The position numbers and the translations under genes are program-made. DNA of 5,010 bases from Patescibacteria group bacterium (GTDB taxonomy: Bacteria > Patescibacteria > UBA1384 > CAILIB01). The notes below the pieces were generated by a model, which saw only the letters and a program-made list of their open reading frames with translations, made no database searches and was not told where the DNA came from. The stretch spans positions 1 to 5,010 of the forward strand of contig JAJFBK010000055.1 of the NCBI GenBank assembly GCA_020696955.1, written 5' to 3'. This document shows positions 1 to 4,384 of this stretch, in pieces. Every line of letters starts with the position of its first letter. The first letter of the stretch is position 1.

Positions 1-1675
1 CATATTGAGGGTAGTGCGTCTTAACATACTCTACGGCATCATAAAAATCATGGATCTCTCTCCCGGAATCATCGGAGATGCCCGCCGAACCTCCATATCC
101 TCTTTTGTAGGTTTTAATAGCAAATATTCCCTTCTTGGCAAATCTTTGGATGATGTCTTCTCCGCTAAAAACCCCGCTATACCCGTGAAGCACCAGGAGA
201 ATGGGAGCATTGCTCAAGGTAGTGTCATAGGCAACATCCATTTTTAAATTCAGGCTGTCGAGCGTTGAGGTGTAGCTGATACCGGTTGTCGTAGTAAACT
301 TATTCGGCGGAAATGTCCAAGCGGTATTGTTTCCAAGATCATTGCTTCCTACTCCGCCCTCCATAACAGTGGCATTACTGTTATGGCTGTCTTTTACATA
401 GACAAAACTCATATCTCGGCTTCCCTGCGCATCGATATTCCACTGCGCCCCGGCAGTAGAGGACTGTACTGTCAGCGGCCGGTTACTATATCCCTGCAAG
501 GTCAGGGTTCCCAGAACTGTTTGGGTGGTGCCTGCCGTAAATATAAGCGGATTTGAAGTTGGTACCGTTTTTTTAAGATGGTAGAACGTCAGGGATCCCG
601 ATATGGTCTGGGAGAGGGTGCCGTTAAACTCTACGGTGCCGTTATTGTGATTGAAGGTTCCGCCAGTGTAGGCCAAGTTTCTTCCAATGGCCATGGTTCC
701 ACTCGAAGCATTGAGCGTTCCGCCTGACATAGTGAACGCTCCTGCAAGACTTGCTTGGGGCGGGAGGCTTAGCGAGCCAGAGCTGAGAATAATTGAGCTG
801 CTATCAGTGGTCTGCAGCGTTGAGTAGCCACTGAAATCGGCCACGGCCCCACTCACGGTGAGTCTGGGAACAGATAAGGCGCTAAACCCTGACAATACCG
901 CTCCGCTATTTAAAGTCAGCGTACCCGCAGTAAAAGTGAGCGCCCCGCTGCCGCTCAGCGTAGAGTTCGTCAGAGAAATGCTAGTAGGAATGACCGGGGA
1001 AGACCCCAGATTAAATGAGCAGGCACTGGTGGCTCCAATAGTCTTAGTGCCGGTCTGGCCATTAAAGTTGACCGCGTTGAAAGCCTGCCCGTTGCAATTA
1101 ATAAAAGCGGTGGTACCACTAAAGCTCACGGTACCTGAATTATGAATAAAGGTTCCAGCAGTGATGAGAACAGAACCAGCAAAAGTCGTGGTTCCCGAAG
1201 AGGCCGTAAAGGCCGCGGTGGCATTGCTTATGCTAAACGTCGAGATAACCGTAAGGTTTTGATTCCCTGAATTCCAGGTACCGCCCGCCAAACTCATTGA
1301 CGAGTTAACCGTAAGAGGATTGGCAAGAGTCATGGTCCCGGTGTACCCGGTATTAACCACAATCGCCGAAACGGTCGTGCTGAAGCCGCTATCAATGACC
1401 GTACTGCTGTCACAGTCAGCATCAAAGTTCAATATGTCGGCAGAAGTAGGAGCTGCCGATGCATCGCCGCTGCCACAGGTTAGGGGATTGGTTGTTTTCC
1501 AGTTAGATGCAACGGAGGCATTGGCTCCGTCGCTGCCAACCCAGTAAAGAGTCGCTGCATGAGCCGCCTTAGGGGCGAGCAGGGCCGCTGCCACCCCAAG
1601 AAAGAGCAGGGCGAAAAATGAAGCTAATCGGCTCATGGAAATAATCAAAAGATGTTTAGATGACAGATTTAGCAT
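1..1675 (-). CDS. Secreted beta-strand-repeat protein with C-terminal alpha/beta-hydrolase domain (partial, 3' end outside window)
   Basis: An open minus-strand frame runs to the left edge without a stop; 545 codons are present counting from the ATG at 1636. That start gives a clean signal peptide: MSRLA, a hydrophobic core (FFALLFLGVAAALLA), then AHA|A with cleavage expected after residue 27. An in-frame ATG at 1675 would add 13 residues; neither start has a good Shine-Dalgarno. Residues about 30-440 are rich in G, T, S and N, with short beta-strand modules such as GGTFNHNNGTVEFNG (325-339) and LTFYHLKKTV (349-358), and a block at 388-441 ending NNTAWTF. I recognise this block as a repeat style common in metagenomic surface proteins (from memory). 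Residues 454-545 look like the start of an S9/esterase-like hydrolase: strand and oxyanion turn ILLVLHGYSG (H484-G485), then YKRGYGGSAG and a DFYDAVEYVKTHYP helix. The nucleophile Ser and the catalytic Asp/His lie outside the window. Likely exported and cell-surface or released; the substrate is unknown. Confident in export and the repeats, moderately so in the hydrolase. Confidence 0.8.
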   Translation of the reverse strand, partial: MLNLSSKHLLIISMSRLASFFALLFLGVAAALLAPKAAHAATLYWVGSDGANASVASNWKTTNPLTCGSGDASAAPTSADILNFDADCDSSTVIDSGFSTTVSAIVVNTGYTGTMTLANPLTVNSSMSLAGGTWNSGNQNLTVISTFSISNATAAFTASSGTTTFAGSVLITAGTFIHNSGTVSFSGTTAFINCNGQAFNAVNFNGQTGTKTIGATSACSFNLGSSPVIPTSISLTNSTLSGSGALTFTAGTLTLNSGAVLSGFSALSVPRLTVSGAVADFSGYSTLQTTDSSSIILSSGSLSLPPQASLAGAFTMSGGTLNASSGTMAIGRNLAYTGGTFNHNNGTVEFNGTLSQTISGSLTFYHLKKTVPTSNPLIFTAGTTQTVLGTLTLQGYSNRPLTVQSSTAGAQWNIDAQGSRDMSFVYVKDSHNSNATVMEGGVGSNDLGNNTAWTFPPNKFTTTTGISYTSTLDSLNLKMDVAYDTTLSNAPILLVLHGYSGVFSGEDIIQRFAKKGIFAIKTYKRGYGGSAGISDDSGREIHDFYDAVEYVKTHYPQY

Positions 1676-1691
1676 ACTACAGGTCCGTCAG

Positions 1692-1697
1692 ATTATG
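1692..1697 (-). promoter_or_regulatory. Possible -10 element for the secreted repeat/hydrolase gene
   Basis: On the minus strand this reads CATAAT, five of six matches to TATAAT. A transcript would start near 1685, leaving a leader of about 50 nt to the ATG at 1636 but only about 10 nt to the ATG at 1675. No convincing -35 box lies 16-18 nt upstream, so this is only a weak suggestion. If real, it favours the ATG at 1636. Confidence 0.2.
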
Positions 1698-1720
1698 AAG
1701 AGATTTCCTCAAGTAGGCAG

Positions 1721-1734
1721 GGACCCTACCGGAT
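1721..1734 (-). repeat. 14-base duplicate of the tRNA-Ala 3' end
   Basis: GGACCCTACCGGAT here is identical to 1864-1877, which on the minus strand is the 3' acceptor strand plus the adjoining T-stem strand of the tRNA-Ala gene. The match stops at the T-loop on one side and before the discriminator base on the other, and nothing nearby folds into a complete tRNA. It could be a tRNA relic, the trace of recombination at the tRNA 3' end, or chance in a repeat-rich spacer. The exact 14-base identity in the same orientation about 140 bp away makes pure chance less attractive. Confidence 0.6.
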
Positions 1735-1753
1735 GACGCTCGCATGCTCGCTA

Positions 1754-1789
1754 ACTTTTGCCCTCGATAAGACCTTGGAAGGCAAAAGT
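1754..1789. repeat. Inverted repeat, 9-bp perfect stem
   Basis: ACTTTTGCC (1754-1762) is complemented exactly by GGCAAAAGT (1781-1789), leaving an 18-nt loop. It sits between the start of the secreted repeat/hydrolase gene and the tRNA terminator. No T-run follows the stem on either strand, so it is not a typical intrinsic terminator. Its role is unknown; it may belong to the same hairpin-rich spacer as the cluster on the other side of the tRNA. Confidence 0.5.
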
Positions 1790-1820
1790 CGAACCTGCGG
1801 TTTCGAATCAATAAGATTTG

Positions 1821-1862
1821 CCAAAGAAAAAAGACGAACCGAAGTTCGTCTTTTTTCTTTGG
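1821..1862 (-). terminator. Intrinsic terminator of tRNA-Ala (19-bp perfect stem, UUCG loop)
   Basis: CCAAAGAAAAAAGACGAAC (1821-1839) is perfectly complementary to 1844-1862, with a 4-nt loop at 1840-1843. On the minus strand the core is GACGAAC-TTCG-GTTCGTC followed by TTTTTTC: a C(UUCG)G tetraloop, a 7-bp mixed stem and a U-run, which is a classical rho-independent terminator. Because the A-run mirrors the T-run, the hairpin could also act on plus-strand transcription. The outer part of its 5' arm begins exactly with the CCA end of the tRNA (1862-1860), so the terminator stem and the mature tRNA 3' end share bases. Confidence 0.9.
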
Positions 1863-1935
1863 TGGACCCTACCGGATTCGAACCGGTGACCTCTTCCATG
1901 CCATGGAAGCGCGCTACCAACTGTGCTAAGGGCCC
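1860..1935 (-). tRNA. tRNA-Ala, anticodon GGC, CCA encoded
   Basis: The minus strand folds into a 76-nt cloverleaf. The acceptor strands are GGGCCCT (1935-1929) and AGGGTCC (1870-1864), followed by discriminator A (1863) and encoded CCA (1862-1860). The acceptor contains a G3-U70 wobble pair, the main alanine identity element. The D-arm is GCAC-AGTTGGTA-GCGC, the anticodon stem is CTTCC/GGAAG around loop ATGGCAT (anticodon GGC, reading GCC and GCU), the variable loop is AGGTC, and the T-arm is ACCGG-TTCGAAT-CCGGT. One oddity is an A12-C23 mismatch in the D-stem. Position 36 is C, so this tRNA should not receive the t6A made by the neighbouring genes. It ends in a strong terminator, and a promoter is predicted about 180 nt upstream. 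Confidence 0.97.
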
Positions 1936-2093
1936 GAGCGAGAATGACCGCGACGGAAGCTTGCTTCCGGCATGGCATTCGAGCGAGGGCAATGGTTCCG
2001 GAGGAACCAGGGACCGAGTGAACAAGATTAGGCTTCGAAGGAACCAGGCCCGATGGCACTGGACAAAGTCCAGGGCCCGAGTAAGGACAATGA
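1936..2093. repeat. Cluster of short hairpins and degenerate GAG-motif repeats beside tRNA-Ala
   Basis: This non-coding stretch lies between the tRNA and its predicted promoter, so on the minus strand it would form the 5' leader. It holds several small perfect hairpins: GGAAG-CTTG-CTTCC (1955-1968, inside an outer GAATG/CATTC pairing, 1942-1980), TGGTTCC-GGA-GGAACCA (1993-2009), the palindrome CTTCGAAG (2033-2040) and CTGGAC-AAA-GTCCAG (2059-2073). A motif close to GAGYRARNNNAATG recurs at 1936, 1981, 2016 and 2079, with a weaker form (GATGG) at 2052. The motif is often preceded by GGGCCC or GGGACC, which resembles the first bases of the tRNA. Spacings are 27-45 nt, so this is not a CRISPR array. 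All frames through it look spurious. The function is unknown; a REP-like or mini-hairpin family is one guess. Confidence 0.5.
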
Positions 2094-2121
2094 GCCAACA
2101 ACTCAGCTAAAACCAGTCCTT

Positions 2122-2150
2122 ACTATAGTAAAAAATCAGTTTGGCGTAAA
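2122..2150 (-). promoter_or_regulatory. Predicted sigma70-type promoter for tRNA-Ala
   Basis: On the minus strand there is a -35 TTTACG (2150-2145, four of six consensus matches) and a -10 TATAGT (2127-2122, five of six), separated by exactly 17 nt of T-rich sequence. The transcript would start near 2115, giving a leader of about 180 nt before the mature tRNA, filled by the hairpin cluster. It lies just downstream of the tsaD stop, in the only gap between tsaD and the hairpin region. The position is plausible, but the call rests on consensus matching only. Confidence 0.5.
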
Positions 2151-2154
2151 GACT

Positions 2155-3207
2155 CTAGAGGCTGAGAGCCGGTTTCCTATCCAATTCCTCATGCTTCACA
2201 GGCTTCTGACCGGCTCCAATGCCCAGAAAAGCAGCTACCCCAATCATTGCCGCATTGTCGCCACACAAGTTTTGGCGAGGTGGAACATGCACTGTAAGAT
2301 CGTATCTCCCCGCAAGGGATCTTACCTTACGACGAAGAACCGCATTCGAAGAGACTCCACCTGCAACTAATATACTTTTTATTTCAGGACGCTCTTTTAA
2401 GGCTCTTTCTAATTTCTGAATCAAAGAAGCTTGTGCAACCTCTTGGAAGCTTGCGCAGATATTCTCAATTTCATGCTTTTCCATCGTATGAGTATGGGTA
2501 CCGCCCTTTACCTCGTAAATAAGCAGCCGGACGGCATTCTTGAGGCCAGAATAGCTAAAGTTCAGATCGCCACTTTTTTGCATAGGGATTGGAAGCTTGT
2601 ACACTGATGGATCTCCTGCGTCGGCCATTTTAGCTACAATCTTGCCACCCGGATATCCAAAGCCCAACATCCTACCCACTTTGTCATAAGCTTCACCCAC
2701 TGAGTCATCAAGCGTATGGCCAATCACCGAAAAGCTGCCGAAGCGCTCCAGCGGTACAAGCTCGGTGTGATTTCCCGATACCAAAAGTGCCAAGGCTGGA
2801 AGCTCAATCGACGGCACCTTACTTCCAGTTATGGCGAAACAGCTAGCAATGTGACCTGCCATATGATTTATGGCATAGAGAGGCAAGTTATGGTCAATGC
2901 ATAAATGCTTGGCCTTCTCAATTCCTACTTGCAATGCTGGAGCAAGTCCTGGTCCCTCAGTAACGGCAACAGCCTCAATATCCTTCCAGGAATATCCTGA
3001 CCGTTGAATGGCAAGCTCCACGACAGAATCAATTCGCTCTTTATGAAGCCGTTGAGCCAAAAAAGGCACGACACCTCCAAATTTATTATGATAACGGACT
3101 TGGGAGGAGACAACATTACTCAAAACCTTGCGTCCATCGCAAACAGCAGCCGAAGTATCGTCACAGCTGGTATCAATAGCAAGAATAAGAAGTGGAATAT
3201 GTGTCAT
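2155..3207 (-). CDS. tsaD: tRNA N6-adenosine threonylcarbamoyltransferase TsaD
   Basis: This cytoplasmic enzyme transfers threonylcarbamoyl from TC-AMP to N6 of A37 in ANN-decoding tRNAs (t6A). At 350 residues it has normal length for the family. Visible hallmarks in order are IDTSCDDT (11-18), GGVVPFLAQRLH (44-55), EGPGL (84-88), the metal-binding pair in NHMAGH (H115 and H119), LLVSGNHTEL (141-150), DDSVGEAYDKVGRMLGFGYPGG (167-188), FSYSGLKNAV (217-226), AGGVSSN (282-288) and CGDNAAMIG (315-323) with the expected metal-ligand Asp. Several usually conserved positions differ: HMAGH for HMEGH, SGNHT for SGGHT and VVPFLA for VVPELA. The ligands themselves are intact, so activity is expected. 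The start codon overlaps the upstream stop as ATGA, and a GGAG (3212-3215) lies 4 nt upstream, indicating translational coupling with the TsaC-TsaE gene. The usual partner TsaB is not in the window. Confidence 0.96.
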   Translation of the reverse strand: MTHIPLLILAIDTSCDDTSAAVCDGRKVLSNVVSSQVRYHNKFGGVVPFLAQRLHKERIDSVVELAIQRSGYSWKDIEAVAVTEGPGLAPALQVGIEKAKHLCIDHNLPLYAINHMAGHIASCFAITGSKVPSIELPALALLVSGNHTELVPLERFGSFSVIGHTLDDSVGEAYDKVGRMLGFGYPGGKIVAKMADAGDPSVYKLPIPMQKSGDLNFSYSGLKNAVRLLIYEVKGGTHTHTMEKHEIENICASFQEVAQASLIQKLERALKERPEIKSILVAGGVSSNAVLRRKVRSLAGRYDLTVHVPPRQNLCGDNAAMIGVAAFLGIGAGQKPVKHEELDRKPALSL

Positions 3208-4304
3208 AATGCTCCAATAGTTATAGTACGGACAGTTTCGGAAGAAGATTCAATAAATATGTGATAGCCAACTAGTATTTGCGAATTAGCATGAAAATAG
3301 GAAAGCAACGGAGAAGCCCACTCAATAACCATAACTATGCGCGGTTTCAAATATTCTTCAATACCGAACTCTTCGGGAGAGACTTCAGTCAGCCTCCAAC
3401 AATCCATATGGATTAGAGTCACAGGTTCTCCGTCAGCCATTCCCACATATTCTTTCATAATCGTGTAAGTGGGGGAGGCGACATGTTCTTTCACTTGGAG
3501 CGCTTTGGCAACCCCTTGGGCAAACCGAGTTTTTCCAGCCCCCATTTCACCCTGGAGCGCAAATATTACGGGTTTTTCTTTGAGAGCATGAAGAAACCCC
3601 GGTAAAAGACCAAAAGCAAAATCCTTAGTTTCTTCTTCACTTTTTGAGACAAAAGGAGGCATCAGCTGCTCAAAATGAGCACCAGCCCTCACCACTTCCT
3701 GAATTTCCTGAGTGGTATCAATGACCGTAGAAGGCTCGTTATGAGGAAGTTCGCCAGCGTCCACTATCAGGTCTATTCGTCCGACCTGTCGCTCACTAAG
3801 ACCTGAAAGCATGCGCTGGATACTGTATGGCCTGGCTTTTCCGGAGGCATTAGCTGAAGTTGCAGTGATAGGACTGCCGTATGAGGTGGCAAGCTCCAAG
3901 GCAAAAGGATGTGAGGAGATACGAATACCGAGAGTGCCCAGTTCGGACTCCAGCGCAGGATCAACCATCTTTTTGCTTTGAGAAATTACCGTAACCGGTC
4001 CTGGCAAGAAGGTTTTGTAGAGGCCATAAGCCGTATCGTTTAGCTCTACTATGCTTTCAGCCGCCGAGAGAGTAGGAACCATAACAGAGATAGGCTTCCC
4101 AGCTGGACGGTTTTTGAACTGTAAAAGCTTTTTGACCGCTTTGGGATTCTTGGCGTCCACTCCAACTCCGTACATGGTTTCTGTCGGGTACACGACAATG
4201 CCACCGTCCTTAAGAACGGCAATAGCCCGCTCAAGAGCGGCTGCCTGGTTTTCAGATGTAAGGTGAATATGTTCCATAAGATAAGACTTTTTGCAGCTTA
4301 TCAT
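3204..4304 (-). CDS. TsaC-TsaE fusion: threonylcarbamoyl-AMP synthase plus t6A ATPase subunit
   Basis: One 366-residue chain carries two t6A functions. Residues about 12-210 are a YrdC/TsaC domain, which makes threonylcarbamoyl-AMP from threonine, bicarbonate and ATP: YPTETMYGVG (39-48), KNRPAGKPIS (64-73), FLPGPVT (99-105), GIRIS (126-130), TATSANASG (147-155), PSTVID (191-196) and VVRAGA (204-209). After a short acidic linker (about 211-228) comes a TsaE P-loop ATPase: Walker A GEMGAGKT (252-259), SPTYTIMKEY (277-286), HMDCWRL (299-305), EEFGIEEYL (311-319) and VIEWAS (326-331). Both halves look complete, and no stop or frameshift lies between them. TsaE normally binds the TsaB-TsaD complex and drives its catalytic cycle. 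The ATG at 4304 has a weak AGGT upstream; an ATG at 4277 (357 residues, MEHIHLT) has none but begins nearer the conserved domain. The gene ends in an ATGA overlap with tsaD, forming an operon. Confidence 0.93.
   Translation of the reverse strand: MISCKKSYLMEHIHLTSENQAAALERAIAVLKDGGIVVYPTETMYGVGVDAKNPKAVKKLLQFKNRPAGKPISVMVPTLSAAESIVELNDTAYGLYKTFLPGPVTVISQSKKMVDPALESELGTLGIRISSHPFALELATSYGSPITATSANASGKARPYSIQRMLSGLSERQVGRIDLIVDAGELPHNEPSTVIDTTQEIQEVVRAGAHFEQLMPPFVSKSEEETKDFAFGLLPGFLHALKEKPVIFALQGEMGAGKTRFAQGVAKALQVKEHVASPTYTIMKEYVGMADGEPVTLIHMDCWRLTEVSPEEFGIEEYLKPRIVMVIEWASPLLSYFHANSQILVGYHIFIESSSETVRTITIGAL
4280..4302. repeat. Small inverted repeat GATAAG/CTTATC at the tsaC-tsaE start
   Basis: GATAAG (4280-4285) and CTTATC (4297-4302) form a 6-bp inverted repeat with an 11-nt spacer. 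It lies between the two candidate start codons of the TsaC-TsaE gene. It could be an operator or a small leader hairpin, but at this length chance is a reasonable explanation. Confidence 0.25.
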
Positions 4305-4325
4305 ATTTTGACCTGATTTTCACCC

Positions 4326-4354
4326 TGGACAAACTCTGGCTTATTTGATAGGAT
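4326..4354 (+). promoter_or_regulatory. Predicted sigma70-type promoter for the acetyltransferase gene
   Basis: TGGACA (4326-4331, five of six matches to TTGACA) and TAGGAT (4349-4354, four of six matches to TATAAT) are separated by exactly 17 nt. Transcription would begin near 4361, giving a leader of about 24 nt that contains the Shine-Dalgarno. Spacing and position fit well; the evidence is consensus matching only. Confidence 0.5.
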
Positions 4355-4370
4355 GATTCATTGCCTTTCA

Positions 4371-4375
4371 AGGAG
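4371..4375 (+). promoter_or_regulatory. Shine-Dalgarno AGGAG of the acetyltransferase gene
   Basis: AGGAG lies 9 nt before the ATG at 4385 and fixes that start codon. It is one of the better ribosome binding sites in the window. Confidence 0.8.
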
Positions 4376-4384
4376 AGTTTAGAC

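Larger units (their letters stand above)
4305..4384. other. Divergent intergenic region between the tsa operon and the acetyltransferase gene
   Basis: These 80 bases separate two genes transcribed away from each other, so both promoters should lie here or in the overlapping start regions. The rightward promoter is clear enough to call. Leftward, the minus strand has TATGAT (five of six matches to a -10) covering the first ATG of the tsa gene at 4306-4301, without a recognisable -35. If used, translation would have to begin at the ATG at 4277. No terminator is expected or seen here. Confidence 0.5.

Noticed and set aside
858..1547. Plus-strand open frames inside the secreted repeat gene
   Set aside because: They are antisense to a continuous minus-strand frame with signal peptide and repeats, and their low-complexity V/P/L composition is a shadow of the G/T/S/N-rich repeats.
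1788..1822. Possible second tRNA or tRNA-like T-arm (GGTTCGA on the minus strand)
   Set aside because: The bases flanking the loop-like sequence do not pair as a T-stem, and no acceptor, D or anticodon arms can be built around it.
1721..1877. A genuine integrated mobile element between the two 14-base repeats
   Set aside because: The interval is about 130 bp with no coding capacity, integrase or terminal structures; only a scar or relic is tenable.
1936..2093. Possible CRISPR array
   Set aside because: The repeated motif is short and degenerate, spacing varies from 27 to 45 nt, the spacers are self-complementary, and no cas gene is present.
1733..2110. Open frames on both strands across the tRNA region (1733-2110 plus; 1726-2025 and 1808-2101 minus), one giving DPTGFEPVTSS
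   Set aside because: They run through the tRNA, its terminator and the hairpin cluster. The DPTGFEPVTSS string is simply the antisense of a tRNA T-arm and is a well-known spurious translation.
4049..4266. Short open frames on both strands inside the TsaC-TsaE gene
   Set aside because: They lie entirely within a gene with clear conserved motifs and have no ribosome binding sites or recognisable domains.
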